Source: Taxillus chinensis
Taxonomy: Eukaryota; Streptophyta; Magnoliopsida; Santalales; Loranthaceae
Assembly (NCBI GenBank): GCA_023512835.1
Contig: CM042090.1
Location: forward strand, 4,371,826 to 4,435,825
Direction: 5' to 3'
DNA length: 64,000 bases
Shown: positions 11,010-23,883 of the stretch, piece after piece
How positions within the stretch are numbered: position 1 is the first letter of the stretch
How the letters are laid out: each line of letters starts with the position of its first letter
Position numbers and translations under genes: made by a program
Notes under the pieces: generated by a model
Databases searched by the model: none
What the model was told of the DNA's origin: nothing
What the model saw: the letters and a program-made list of their open reading frames with translations, nothing else

Positions 11010-11600
11010 CACTCTGGAAAATGAACTATTTTAAATATAAAATCGTCAAAATAATATGAGTGATGCTACCGATCGTGCCAAAAATGTACGGCCATAATAT
11101 TATTATTTATAATTTTAATAACTTATATTTGTACCCCTGTTTTATTGGTTGCTTGTATGTACTCAAGGGTACAATACCCCGACTACCCGTTTATTTTTAG
11201 AATTTGATTATACGATATAATTTATAAATTATTAAATTCAACATAATTAACGGAGTTGGTAACCATACCCAACATAATTAATGGGTAGATTTTTTTTTCA
11301 TTTTGAGGGCTATATATTATAAATGTATGTAATTATTTTAATTCAAGATATAATTAAAAATTTAATTCATTTTTTTATTATTGTATTAGAGTGACATTAT
11401 TGAATTGAATAAGTTATTAAAATTATAAATAATAATATTATAAAAATATAACATAATTTGTAAATTTATTAGTTAACAAAGATCATAGAATTATATTATT
11501 ACTACTTTTACTATCACGTTTTTGGAAAAAACAAATCATCAAAAAATAACATTGCATAACTATGCAAGTATACATAATAATAATAATAACAATAATAATA
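11010..11600. other. AT-rich upstream spacer of the phytol kinase gene
   Basis: No coding, RNA or transposon signature was recognised. It is low-complexity AT sequence with an (ATA)n-like run around 11575-11600. Confidence 0.5.
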
Positions 11601-11639
11601 ATTTATTTGTACCAAGTGAAAAATAGATAGATCTTATTC

Positions 11640-12110
11640 ATATCCTGCACCCATAAAAAAAACGGGGTATCACTACTCTCCGCGCCGCATGGGATGCCTA
11701 AACGGCGCCGTTGACTGAAGCGACGATCTCTGCACCTCCTGCGACCATCGTCACCGCCAACAATACCTGACGATCTGCACACTACAGCGACACCATCATT
11801 TCGTTGACCCACTGCCGATCTACAGTGCTCCCCCACCGACAATAACTCCTCACACCAACGAACCTGCCACCACCATGTAAGAAGCTACGACCACCGTTGG
11901 ACCATCGCACTCTACCATCGTCATACCATGATACCCGTTCAATACCAGAACGACGACGCCGCCACCGTATCCTCTGAGAGCGCCACCACCGCTCCCTTTT
12001 GATTAGTCATCACTGCCCTTTTCCATCACCATCCAAATCCGGTGACGACGCAACCCCCACCACACACACTATATCCGTGGGTCGCCGCAGCGACTTCACG
12101 GATCCGTTGC
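11640..12110. other. GC-rich island with CGCCACC-type words
   Basis: It is abruptly richer in G+C than its flanks and carries many CACCATCG / CCACCACC words. Frames are short on both strands and no domain was recognised. It resembles the GC-rich part of a long LTR (compare 17700-18560 and 33840-34200). A captured gene fragment is the alternative. Confidence 0.35.
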
Positions 12111-12130
12111 CATATATCACCGATGTTGAT

Positions 12131-13370
12131 TTTTAAAAATAAGAAAAAATCATTATGAAAACACAATCTGCCTTTAGGTAGCCGTTGCAGCGTGTGGGCT
12201 CGCCACATTGAACGTTGTCTGAGTCAAATGGGGAAGAAGAAGTTTGGCTCTTCCTCTTATATACACTTGGTGCAAGCTCAATGGGTCCTTTCCCTTTATC
12301 AGTGACTGTTGTCTTCTCCTTTTCTGATTCCTGAATAGATGGACCAGCAGTCTCCCGAGGTGTAGGCGCATATGGAGGTGTGCTCTTCAGGCTATTAACT
12401 GCTACTTGTAACTCCTTTATCAGATTAAAGATCAAATCCAGTTTGTGGTTGGAATCTGTCTTTATACTCTTAAGCTCAGTTTACATTGCAAACAGAGCTT
12501 CTCCCGAGCTTGTAACTTTGATATCAATCTTATTGATGTCTATCTTGGAGTTAGTCTTATTCATTTGCAAATTACCCCCGATTGTTTGCAAAGTACTTTC
12601 GAGACCCGTAACCTTAACTTCAACAGCTCTCTGTGTGTAGTCTCATTAAGATTTGTATCCAATGAATGTGCATTGGATTCACAACTCACAAGCTTCCTTC
12701 TTTTGCTTGTGACTGCATCTCTGCTTCTCCGTGTTGATGTCCATCATCAACACGTTCCTCGGCTTTTTGTCCAGTTGCTTCTACTTCCTGCTAATGTTCA
12801 ACATCGGTAATCTCCTTTTCATCCTCATGGTGATCTCCTGCATCACCAAGCTCCATAATAGATTCAATATGTTCTATGGTTGGTTGATCACCAACACCAA
12901 CAAAGTCATTAACAGCTTCCTCTTCTTCTTCTTTTCTCTGAACTAGAGGCTCCTCAGTAGCTCTAATTAGCAACCTAGTTTCAATACACTAGTTTAATAA
13001 CGCATATCTGTAAATCAAACTTTGACCATGTTTCTGCCACATTTGATATGTTTCATCAACATCAGTGTGTTACTGAGCATATTGAACCCATAAATGATTT
13101 AGTATTCTATCTATAACTTTGTTGACAGAAACCAACTCAGCATGTTTATTATGCCCTCCAGCTACCTTTTATTGTATCATTGGCCAACTTCATATGAGCT
13201 TTAACTACGTTCTGTGCTAGTTGCAGTTGTAGCAGGTTACTCTGCCATCCCTCTATGAACTAATTTTTGTTGTAACAACCTCTCAACAGTTCCATCCATT
13301 ATCTTCTGAAAACTCTTATAGCCTCCCCTAGACTGTGATATTCCCTGAATCATTGTGATGGCAGAAGAGA
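12131..13370 (-). pseudogene. Degenerate transposon-type ORF of unknown family
   Basis: On the minus strand, frame-broken pieces show biased, protein-like sequence. At about 12800-12973 there is an acidic patch (QRKEEEEEAVNDFVG, then HIESIMELGD). At about 12210-12435 there is LIKELQVAVNSLKS, then a Pro/Ser/Lys-rich tail. Many stops intervene. The order helical segment, acidic linker, basic Ser/Pro tail resembles helper ORFs of plant retroelements, but I do not recognise a defined family. Confidence 0.35.
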
Positions 13371-13399
13371 GAAGAGTTTAGTAGCTTAAGGCAAGGATA

Positions 13400-14735
13400 G
13401 CATATGGTTCTAAAGCATGAGCAAAAGTTCAAAACCATAATCCGAATTGCACTAAAAGCTGTTTCAAAGGAGGATATGAAGGCCCATTTATGTTTGAGGG
13501 TTCTGAAGCATAGGGTTAAGATGTTGCACTTGAGGACTTATGTAGAAGTCATAGAGATGGCAAATATCGTTGAGAAGGGCTTGGATAAGGGGAGATAGGC
13601 TCATCATGAGTGACAAACGTAGAGTGGGCACGATCAATATAGAGGATTAAAGAAGCTAAGGAGCCGGTCTTGGAGTGGCGATTATCCTGTCTTGCCCTAC
13701 CACCACCCTCTGTAAAGGCCAGAGCATGATCTTTGGTAATTCAAGGTGCCATTTTGATATCACGTACTATCATTTTCGTCTTGTTATATACAAGAATATA
13801 GTGCTCTCGTATTACTGAATCTTTAGTTGATAGGGTTGGTTCATGTAGGGTAGATAGACCCTTGACCATTGAGCCAACGATGGGTAGTATGATTAAAATA
13901 ATATGGATATGTTGTGGGTGTATACTAACTGTACGGATGTCGAGCTTTAGTTTAATTTTCATGTGATATATATGAGAACATTTGAATTGATACTAGGCAC
14001 GAATTAATTAATGACCTTTCAAGCTATTGTTATAGATGAGTGTTGTTTACCTCACCAAAAGGGTTTCCTTGTACTCTAGTGGGTGAGTGGGACAAAGATG
14101 TGAAGTGAGTAGGAATATTGAAAGAATAGTGGGGCATTGGCCTTTAATGTGGCGGGCAACAAGGGAAAAAGAGTTTGGATAAACGTTGGTGAGCACTTCT
14201 AAGATGTTTTTCATGAGGAGTTATTAGAGTTACCTCCGAATAGAAAGGTCGAATTTATGATTGAGATGTTACTGGGACGGGATCAATATCGGCATATTGG
14301 ATGGGACTTGTCGAGTTATAAGAATTACAAAAATAGATATAAGAACTGGAATACAATAGTTTTATTCGACCAAGTACCTCACATTGTTGTGCATTAATTT
14401 TGTTTCCCAAGAAGACCAACAATTTGCTACATTTATGTATAGACTACAAGGAACAAAACCAAGTATCGGTGATTAATAAGTATCATTTATGACAAATAGA
14501 TAATGTGTTTGACTAGTTGAGTAAAGCAAATTGGTTATCAAATATCAATTAGCATTTAGGATATCATCAATTAAGGGTTATAAGGGACGATATCCCTAAG
14601 ACTGTGTTTAGGTGTAGATATGGATATTACGAGTCACTAGTAATGCCTTTAAGCTCACAAATGCAGTGGCAGTGTTCATATATATGATAAACTACGTTTT
14701 TATCTCTTACTTAAATTTTTTTGTGATAATGTTCA
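13400..14735 (+). pseudogene. Ty3/gypsy gag-protease-RT remnant, heavily decayed
   Basis: Plus-strand pieces appear in the normal order of a Ty3 polyprotein. A gag end (LRTYVEVIEMANIVEKGLDKG) lies at 13525-13598. A protease-region trace (FELILGTN, compare the usual FDVILGMDWL) lies near 14000. RT entry (VFHEELLELPPNRKVEFMIE) is at 14200-14270. RT fingers ([20 protein letters not shown], then [13 protein letters not shown]) are at 14545-14655. The remnant stops at INYVFISYLNFFVIMF, just before the catalytic DD box, where the LTR at 14736 begins. Many stops and shifts: not functional. Confidence 0.75.
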
Positions 14736-16757
14736 TGTCACGCCCCGAAATTCCTCTATCGTGAAATCGGTTCGTGACTACCCATGCCTACACCTGGAGG
14801 GTCAAGGGATTGGTGTAAAACACTTTAACGAGACCGTAACACGGGTGCTGTTGCAAGTTCACCTGTATAAATTGAACATAGCAGGGATATACAATCGTCT
14901 ACCTATATGATCATATACTACAAACCACAACAAAAATTATAATCAACCAAAATCTTTTAAGGGTAAACTAATTACAATCATAGTTATTTAACAAACCAAA
15001 CCCAACTCTGGTATTACATCATTTCAAGTCTCAAACTAAAATTTACAAAATAATAAAATAAAACATATAAAAAAAAGTGTGTCCAACACGCAAAGTTTCA
15101 CCTCAACTTGTTACTTAACTCCAGTTAGTACTTGAAACAGATTAATTCATATGAGGGGTGAGCAAATCATAGCTCAGTAGTAATCGTGTCTCATAGGTCA
15201 ATCCCAAAACTCCTATAAAATTATATGCCAAGCGTATGTTTTGGGTACGTGTAATGAAGAATGCAACAAAAAAATCACAATCATCAAACACTTACCACAG
15301 GCCAGCACTGGAAAATAGAGGACATTCCGCCACCACGGTGACACTGTCATACTTTATCTAGGCGAATGTTGCATGTTCACTTATGTAACATTTTCCACCT
15401 AAGTCAGGCATCATGACTCTAAGTTCACGGATCATGTCCTACACTTGGGACTTAGCCTACAGTTGTGAGTGTTACACCATTCCACATAGGGGCTCAGTAG
15501 TCCTGCTGGCCAATACACATAGACACAGTAATCTTACTGGCCATAACCCATTTTACCAGCCAACACAAAGGCTTAGAAGTTCATCTGGACGAACTACAAT
15601 AATCAATACAATCCACCACTAAATCACAAATTTACAGGGTTATCTTAAGTAAAAATTTTAAGTGAAAAGATGGCTCATAACACAGTTTACAATATCATGG
15701 CTTATAATAACACATAAACAACACAGTTAAATACACAAAACACATCACAGGTTCCTTTTTTGGTCACTAGGGTCACCTATTCATTTTCACAATCAATCTC
15801 AGGCTTACTAAATCAATAGAATCCTCAAGCTAAATATTCCTAGTTAGCCCACTCGTGTTGTAAATCCAAAGTCCGCAACATAACTGCTCACGACTTAATC
15901 CACTATGCCTGCCATGGGCCCCATTACAGCCTGCAGCCCAGCCTGTGGCACGCTCCTAGAAAAATAATCTAATAAAATGATGACAGTGAGAATTGAACCC
16001 AAAACCTCCTTTTAACCAGAGCAATGGCCTAACCACTAGACTAGATGACTATTTTTTATTATTTTTATTAATCAGAATATATACTTAACATCTAGGTCAT
16101 CTGAGTCACACCAACATACATATATAAGCTCACATATATATATATATATATATATCAATGCACACACATGCCAATACCATTTTTTTTATGTAATCTAGGT
16201 TTAAATTATGCTAGAAACATGATTTCCTACCTAAAAACGCTTAAAACCGCAATCCTAATCACCCATATCCAATAGGTCAACTCTCCGCTACGTTCTGACA
16301 CCTCCACCACTCTAACTCTCTCTCAATTGACAAAAACATAAAAAGAAGATTTTAGGACACTTTTTATAAGGTAAGGAGTCCTAGTCACATTCAAACACTG
16401 CCTAAGAAGGCTTACTTATCTCATAAGCAACATATCCTTCTTAGAGTTCTACATCAATAAGGACACTATTAACTTATCCTCTAAGAAATTACTTATAATC
16501 CAATAAAAATACCAAAAAAGTTCATTTAAAATCAAATCTCATTTTTCTATTTTTATAATAAAATATTTTAATTAAATGAACCAAAATGCCATCTAAAATG
16601 ATAAAATTGCCTTTCGGGGCACTAAACTCCAATTCGAGCCCAAATATAGTCAAATTTTTCCATTTAACGTGTACATTATCGTACAAATATCCATTAACCA
16701 ACTTAAATCCTTTAATTTAATGCTAACACTTGAAACCCATAAATACTGGTTCTTACA
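14736..16757 (-). mobile_element. 3' LTR of a minus-strand Ty3/gypsy element
   Basis: The left end reads TGTCACGCCCCGAAATTCC and the right end reads CTTACA. On the minus strand the LTR therefore starts TGTAAGAACC and ends GGGGCGTGACA, the same end structure as the complete element at 21118-31291. Immediately right of it lies a polypurine tract. The box GGGGTGAGC...AGCTCAGTAG at about 15155-15180 is shared with other LTRs of this window. It interrupts the older plus-strand RT remnant. Its internal region was cut by the Ogre-type LTR at 16878. Confidence 0.75.
15981..16049 (-). other. tRNA-like segment (A box and B box), possibly SINE-derived
   Basis: The minus strand holds TAGTCTAGTGGTTAGG, close to a polymerase III A box, and 30 bp later GGGTTCAATTC, close to a B box. 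The anticodon arm is weak (CTCT/GGAG, 8-base loop) and the acceptor ends do not pair. It is therefore not a working tRNA gene. A tRNA-derived SINE head or a decayed tRNA captured in the LTR is more likely. Confidence 0.4.
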
Positions 16758-16770
16758 TCCTCTTTCCCTT
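16758..16770 (-). other. Polypurine tract of the minus-strand Ty3 element
   Basis: The minus strand reads AAGGGAAAGAGGA directly before the LTR start TGTAAGAACC. The preceding GAAAAGTCTTT matches the GACGAAAAGTCCT found before the polypurine tract at 28917-28929. Plus-strand DNA synthesis would prime here. Confidence 0.7.
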
Positions 16771-16877
16771 AAAGACTTTTCATTTTCAAAAAGATAAATA
16801 ATTCATATAATCACCCTAACCGAGTGTCCCCACCAAAAATCAAGTATCCTTCATAAAACACACTAGTCAAATGCAAC

Positions 16878-19800
16878 TGTTGGACCCCATTTTGTCTAGG
16901 TTAGACATACGCATATATTTTTTACTTTAAACTTTATTCCTATTTATTAATCACTCTATACAGATAAATAAATAGACATGATCGTCAATCTGAGAGGGGA
17001 ATTTCAATGACTTTTTTAAAAAGGCTTTCAAATGCCAAAGAGCCAATTCTGAGCGATATAAAATCAAATTTGAGGATCAAGGCCTTCGATCATGCTTAAT
17101 TCCGAGGTCAAATGAGGAAGTTATGGTCAAAATCATATTTGGACCGCTAACGGTGGTCAACTAGTGGTCAATATTCAAAACGATACTTCAGATCAGGTTA
17201 CGAACCTCATATTCTCATCTTACTCGTCGTTCAGAGAATTTTGACATATATATTATATATATTCACTTCCGGAATATTTTAGATAAAAAAAATCAAAAAT
17301 TAAGTTGTTCGGTAATAAATAATCTCAATATAGACTTGCTGTAAAAACAAGATCATTTTCAAATAAAATTGACATGGGATCGCTCATCATGATATCCTGA
17401 GTCCGAAAATAATTTTTTTCGAGATGTTTTGAAATCCGGTTTGCCCTACCGATCTCAAAAATTAAAAGACATCTGTTAAAAACCTAAAAATAATAATTTT
17501 CTGCTTTTCTTTTTCTTTTCCCGCCACTCCAGGCCACGTGTCAGCCATCGATTGGTCAAAAGTAAATAAAACCAAAAATAAAAACAAAATAACAAAAACC
17601 AAAACCAAAATAAAAAAATAAAAACATAAAACAAAAAATACAGCCACAAAAGTCGTTGGCCTTTTCCTCTCTACCAACACCCAATCGACTTCTTCCCTTC
17701 TCTCTCCCATCTCGCCCTGTCGCCTTCCTCGCTACCGGCCACCATGCCCGGAGGACCACCCCAAGTTTGGTCAACCTCCTCCACGCCACAGCCCACACCG
17801 GAGGACCACTCGCCCATTCCTCCAGCTAACCAACTCAACTATGGTTCAACCACAAGTCTTCCTCTCTCTCTCAAATCGAACTCCACATCTAACCCAACAC
17901 CAATTCAAGGCCGCCGCTCCACCCCTAGCTCAAACCCTAATCCCTCTTCCTCTATTTAAACTCAAACCTAGCACAATCATAGGACGGGGGGCTCTCACAA
18001 TTGAAATTCGCCAAACTACAATCCCTTAATCTCTTATCTTCCTTCCATGGAGAGTCACCCAGGATGAACATCATGTTGCCAGCCAGTCACGAAGAAAGGC
18101 ACAACCCCCTCTTGATTCTCATCCCCTTTTGAAATCCTAACCGAAGCCTGTCATCTTCCTCGCTTCTAATCCCACATTGGCCCCAAGTAGTGACGTAACA
18201 AAGCAGCCTCTCTTGCCGCACCCACATTGCCACCTCGATGACGCCTTCAAGTGCACCCTGAATTGCCGTTTCCCATGACAGTCCACTGAACGCCGACCCG
18301 CAGCATTACCCCACCCACCAGTCAACGCAAACGATTCCAACAGCGGCACGCCTCAATCCCTCAACAGCGACTAACGGAGTCACTGCTTCTGCTGAGGTCC
18401 ATCCTAGCAGCCTCCTCAATGATTACCAACTTCCTTGACAACACCACCAATCGCACTCAGAACCTTCGCTCCCTACCGGCATTGCCTTCAACCACGAAGC
18501 TCCCCTCGCCGCAACCTTGACTAAACTGCACCATCGTCCTATAAAGCCTCCTTCCTTGCACCTCCTAGTTTCACTGCCTGCCCTTTAGTCACCCAAGGGT
18601 GCAAGAAAACGTTGATTTGTTTGCCTGGATTGAAGAAAGGAGTTGCACTGAAGGAGATTTTGTTCTTTTTTCTGTTGTTGGTTTCTCTGTATCCTGTTTG
18701 TTCTAGATTTTATGTTTGTGATGTTGTTTTTTGTTTGTTGCATAATGAGTGATACATATTTCTATTTTGGCTCACCATTTAAAAAAAAAAAAGCCTATTC
18801 CTTCCCTTTGGGTTTTGTAATCGGCCGTGTGTGGTTGTTCATCCTCCCTCACTTTAAAAAAAAAAAAGAAATGAGTGTAGGCTTGTTTATATGCCCGTTG
18901 TTTTCCCCCATGGTTTGTTTATATCTCTTTCATGGTTGTTTGGTTTGAGCTAGGTGTTTAATGGTTTTTTTTTATGATTGTATTCTCTGTTTTGTCTGCT
19001 TAATGGTTTTAGGCTTGTGGTTTGCTTGATTATGTTTTTGAAGTATTGGTACATTTTTGGGTTTGTTAGTAGTAGCGTTGGAGTTTCCTTTGTCCATGGC
19101 TAGGTTCTCACCCTCTGTGTTTTGTTTTTGTCATCAGTCATGCTTTTTCTAAACGTAGATGGTATGTTCATGAGAAGTTTATTGGCCACTGTTACCACGA
19201 TGGAAGGCATACTGTGAATAACTAGTAGAGAGCCTATAGGTATTTGTCACCATAGTTTATTGGCCATTGTTATGCTGTTTGTTCACTGTGACATTTACTG
19301 TTTGTGATGTTTTGTTTTTTGTGTTTATTCTCTCTTATCATGTTTTGTTTTGTATTGAACGCATAAAGCATGTTGTCCGTCACTATAGTCTAATCTTGCC
19401 CGTTTTTTTCCTATCATACTGTACCAAATCCCGGCTTATTTGTCTCTTATACTATTTTATTATTTCTTTTTGTTTTTGTTATGTTTCTCTATTTTCTTTA
19501 GCTGTTTTTCTTTTTTTTTTTATCGCGACAATATTTTTGCTTGTTTTTATTTTGTTGCAGTTTTCCTTTTTTTTTTTATGCTTGTTTGCTTGACAGTGTT
19601 TGTTTGTTTGGTTTTTTTATCATAAGATTTGTTGTTACTCTAACCATTTATTTTTGCAGGAGTCCCTTTTTAATGTTTTTTTATGTTCATTGTTGTTGTT
19701 TTGTTTTATTTTTTTATAGTTTACTTTTTTTTCTTTTTTTTTTTTGTAACAAGGTTCCATGTGACCTCTTTCATTTTGTAATATGTATAAACCCAAAATA

Positions 19801-20450
19801 GTGAAAAATGAAAAAATATAAAAAAAATGGTGAAGAGAGTGAGTTTTGTTTTTTTATTTTCGTGAATATCACTCATCACACACAACATTTTAATTTATAT
19901 TTGTTTAGATTTTGTTTTTTTAAAAGGTTTGTTTTTTGTTAAATGTTTTATTTTTTATTATTTATTTTTTCAAAATTAAATAAATAAATAAATAGTTTTT
20001 TTATTCAAATCAAAAATATTTTTTCCTTTTTTTCTTTAATAAAATTTTAATTTCTTTAAAGTTCTTTTAGAAATTCTTTTAATTCTTTATACATTTTTAT
20101 AATCTAAAAAAATCAATTAATTTAGAATTTTTTTTTCCTAGAATTGTCCCTTTAGATTTTACTTTTACTTTAAAAATAATTTTTTAGGTCATCTATTTAG
20201 TTTTTAGGATAATGAAATTTAACTTAATTTTAAGAAAAAAAATTAGAATGAGTAGGAACCTTTGTCCTTTAGAATATTAAATTTAGACAACTAAAAATCA
20301 GAACAAAAAATTAAAACAAATTAGAAACCTCCATCCTCCTAAGATAGGTACTGAAAGGGCGTCGTGGGGGTGCTAGTCCTTCCCCACGTGTAATCAAATT
20401 CCTAGACCCAGCTCTAGCAGTGTAGACTATTTTTTAGGTGACCAACTGCA
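16878..20450 (+). mobile_element. Long Ogre-type LTR (about 3.6 kb)
   Basis: It starts TGTTGGACCCCATTTTG, closely related to the start of the second copy at 55175. It ends near a conserved block (20355-20450) containing GGGCGTCGTGGGGGTGC and TTCCCCACGTGTAA, followed by TGGCGACT at 20467-20474, the tRNA-Arg-type primer site. The interior has a C-rich part (17650-18560) and a strongly T-rich part (18600-20200) whose hydrophobic frames are low-complexity. LTRs of several kb are characteristic of Ogre elements. No internal ORF follows, so only one end is preserved. Exact end coordinates are inferred. Confidence 0.6.
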
Positions 20451-21112
20451 CTCCAAAAATAGTTGGTGGCGACTATGTTTCTTATTTTATCACCATTCGA
20501 GTAAAGGGTGAGAGAATTGTATCCCTAAAAGCAGGTTTCCCCCCGGACGAAATCCAGTGATGACAACAACCATCATAATATCCGGCATACCATCATCGTC
20601 AAACCCACCATCACACAAACCATATCATAAAACCATGCAACATGAAATCATAACACAACTCACATTACAAATCATTTACCAAAACTTATCATGTGTTCAA
20701 AAGCAAAAAAAAAAAAACAATCAACTTTCATAACTACCATATTTGTTAACCATAGTGATAAGATCCATTAACCCACTAAGCCACTAATCATTTACACTGT
20801 TAAGGTTACCCTTGGTCCGTCAAACATTACCAACATCAGAATCTAATTGAAATTAATACAATAATAAGAACACACCATTCACAAGTCTGCATTCCTTTTA
20901 ACTAATAAAGCATCAACTGACCAATCAACACAATGAGAGGGTTTATCAACCTTCAATAGGACATTTATGATCTCCTGCCAACCCAACAAAGCCAATATTA
21001 TCACTAAACTCATACGAACAGGTTACAACGTACAAATAATACCTACCCTCATACATCGAAAGGTCTCCGAAACACCACCACCACCATCACTACTAAAACA
21101 ATCCCCCAAGTA
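20451..21112. other. Ogre-type primer region and disrupted flank
   Basis: The first 120 bp hold the TGGCGACT primer site and a short untranslated part. The rest has CATCA/ACCATC-rich sequence without ORFs. It ends in the target duplication of the complete Ty3 element. The same interrupted sequence continues after 31296. Confidence 0.4.
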
Positions 21113-21117
21113 TGATA
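21113..21117. repeat. Target site duplication TGATA, left copy
   Basis: TGATA precedes the TGTAAAGACTCG start of the 5' LTR. The identical pentamer follows the GGGGGCATGACA end of the 3' LTR at 31292-31296. Confidence 0.9.
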
Positions 21118-21517
21118 TGTAAAGACTCGTATTTGGGTAGTTTTGAGAGATAGTCATTCTATGAGAATGTAACTATCTGGACGGTAGTGTAGCCGTCGAT
21201 GTGAGCATTTTGACTGTACTTGGGCCCGATTCCGAGTCGGGGCCCCGTTTGACCCGATTGTTGACTTTTTGGGGTTTATTGGTTGACTTTGCGTTTGAAC
21301 AGTCATTTGAGTGTGATAATATCTGAACAGTGTTGTGCTCGTTATTTCGAGCGTTTTGACAGTAATTTGACTCAATTTGGAGTTCGTGACCTCGGGAGGT
21401 CAATTATTGCGTTCGGGTCAATTATTGCTGGGAGGTCAATTATTGACAACGGTATATATATAATTAAGAACTGCCTTATATCTTTAATTGCCAATTATTG
21501 GTACGTGCATGTTTGAG

Positions 21518-21520
<3 letters not shown>

Positions 21521-21572
<52 letters not shown>
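21521..21572. repeat. (GA)n microsatellite in the 5' LTR
   Basis: It is an uninterrupted GA run of 52 bp. The matching run in the 3' LTR (29334-29401) is 68 bp, so it has changed length since insertion, or was collapsed in assembly. Confidence 0.9.
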
Positions 21573-21576
<4 letters not shown>

Positions 21577-21922
21577 GAAGAGCGTAGAGCTTTCTTGGCG
21601 ATTTTGGGGCGATTGGAGCTTGTGGATCGCAAAGAATCTTCCAGGTAGGTGATTCTAACTCCTTATATGATTCATAGTAGGCTTAGCATGCTTAATTTGG
21701 GTGAAATCATGGAATTTGGGGGTGAACCTTAAGATTTGGGGGAAACCCAATTTTTGGTTGAATCTTGTGATTTAAATGCATAAAAGAGGTATTTCTGTTG
21801 ATTACATGAAATTTAGAGTTATTTAAGACGTGTAATGGGGTGTATATCAAAATAAATGTGTTTATGAGTGTTTGGTGTTGCTGGGTTGCCGTTCTAGCTG
21901 AGAAAATTGGCAAAAACGACGA

Positions 21923-22240
21923 TGAACAGTGTTTTTCCGGGACTAAGTGAATAGTGTTTCCGGGACTAAGTGAACAGTGTTTCCGGGACTAAGTGAACAG
22001 TGTTTTTCCGGGACTAAGTGAACAGTGTTTCCGGGACTAAGTGAACAGTGTTTTTCCGGATCAGTAGTCCGGAGTAGTTAGTCCGGAGGAGTTAGTCCGG
22101 ATCAGTAGTCCGGAGTAATCAGTCCGCAGCATCAAATCCGTAGCGATGAAACAGTTGATCCGTAGCATCATCCGAGCATCAAATCCGTAGCGATGAAACA
22201 GATGATCCGTAGCATCGATCCGGAGCATCAAATCCGTAGG
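21923..22240. repeat. Two adjacent minisatellite arrays in the LTR
   Basis: First array: about six units of GAACAGTGTTTTTCCGGGAC plus TAAGT, alternating long (five T) and short (three T) forms. Second array: words TCCGGATCAGTAG, TCCGGAGTAGTTAG and TCCGGAGGAGTTAG, then ATCAAATCCGTAGC repeats. The second array has more copies in the 3' LTR (29880-30090). Confidence 0.8.
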
Positions 22241-23442
22241 AGTGAAACAAGAATTCATTGCCAGGTAACCGCATTGCACCGGACATTTACATTGTAAACC
22301 ATTATGCCTCTCCACATTTAATACTTAAGTTACAATGTAAATAACGAAATACCCCCCATTTGGATTCAAAGAAAAATACTAGAAAAATTAATTCCCACTA
22401 TTTCAAAATGTGAAAATTGGGTTTTAGTGTAAAATCTCGGAAAAACCCAAAAGTTTGTAGTGGTGAATTTTTGGAAAGTGGGGTTAGACATCTCGGAAAA
22501 ATTCCCAAAAATCAGATTATCTTATTTATGATAAGGGAACCCAATGCCGGGACTTTTAATTTCAAGAAAATAGCTGCTATGAGTACTTCCTTCATAAATC
22601 AAGGGTGGAGGATTTACTTGTGAAGACTGGCTACAATTCTAAAGGAAATGTTGAGAATGACATGCCATACTAATGTTAGTATGTTGATGTGAGGTATTGG
22701 GGCATGGACTCCGTGACTTGTTTGGGTTTTCACCGTGATGCACCGATGGTGCTATGTGGTTGACGTGGCGGGCATATGCACCGATGGCAGCCTGTGTGGC
22801 GACCGTGGCCGGGCATATTGCGCGTGGGACAGGTAAGGCCTGAGTTGAGCCGTTGAGCTCGTGGAGCTAGGGCCGAGTGCTCTGAGCCGGGATCCCATGG
22901 AGGATCGTGGACAAGTTGTCCTGATGTTTGTTGCGGGCGAGTCCTGATGATTGTGCACACTACACGGTGCACGAGTACACCTGAGCATATAGTATAGACT
23001 TATATATGTTGCATGATGTGGAGTGTTAGGGTCACCTACCGAGCTTGTCGCTCACCCCTACTTGTTGCTTACCCTTTTCAGGTGTGACCCGAGACTAGTG
23101 GAGGACTTTCTTCCAGGAGGACGCCCACTACTCTGTGTATGATACCGTTATATTCTGTATTGTTTTATGTGATATCCCGGACATGGGTCCGTGGACAGTT
23201 GTATTTGCATACTGTATGATGTGATGTCTGTATGACTGTTTGACTCTTTGTATGCATGATGATATATGGGAAAGTACAGGATTACCCTTGATGTATGACT
23301 GTACAGGGTTGTATATTTGAGACAGCACCCGCGGTGTAGTCTCTATTGGTGCTAGTCACCAACCCCTTGACCTTTCGGGTGCGGGCAAGGGGAAGTCATG
23401 TACCCGGTTCCGGGTTCCCTGGAATTCGGGGGCGTGACAAGT

Positions 23443-23454
23443 TGGTATCAGAGC
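23443..23454 (+). other. Primer binding site, tRNA-iMet type
   Basis: TGGTATCAGAGC starts three bases after the 5' LTR end. It matches the initiator-Met tRNA 3' end used by many plant LTR retrotransposons. Confidence 0.93.
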
Positions 23455-23883
23455 ATGGTCTAGTGGACCTAGGTTAGTGAAGGGTGGTTAATTGATTCCA
23501 TGTGTCTTGGAAAACTGTAGGGAGGGCGCCTGATCAACGTAGTCTTTACATGTATTCTAGGTTATTTTGGTGTCAGTTAGATTATCCTATGAGCATACAT
23601 GGGGATGGGGTGCATTGCTAGTGGTATGATTATGTGCATATAGGGCACTAGCTTGTCTTTGTGTGTGATGTGCTTGTATGTGGTGCCAGGATTGCACATG
23701 GCCGTGAGAGCCAGGACTTGATTGTGGTGTACCCTGAGGGGTGACACGATGCTATATGCATGGTATGGACCTACGGGTCGTGTGGTGAGAACCTACAGTC
23801 GGTCGTGCCTTTGATGGTCGTTTGTCTTAGCGGTCCTAGTATTGATTGTTTGTTGTTTGTTGTTTGTTGTTGTAGCCGGTGTG

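Larger units (their letters stand above)
21118..23439 (+). repeat. 5' LTR, 2322 bp
   Basis: It starts TGTAAAGACTCG and ends CGGGGGCGTGACA. A TATA box (GGTATATATATAA) lies near 21451. Just after it come a (GA)n run at 21521-21572 and a leader with a GTAGGTGATTC splice-like site. A 23-25 bp tandem repeat (GAACAGTGTTTTTCCGGGAC) covers 21923-22055. A TCCGGA(G/T) repeat array follows at 22057-22240. The TTGTCGCTCACCCCTA box near 23045 is shared with the other Ty3 LTRs of the window. Confidence 0.93.

Noticed and set aside
18712..19801. Several plus-strand frames with hydrophobic, Phe/Leu/Val-rich sequence like membrane proteins
   Set aside because: They are translations of T-rich low-complexity DNA inside the Ogre-type LTR; no domain, no codon regularity, and many overlapping frames.
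21118..22300. Regular short repeats that could suggest a CRISPR array
   Set aside because: The units are directly adjacent without unique spacers and lie in an LTR of a plant retrotransposon.
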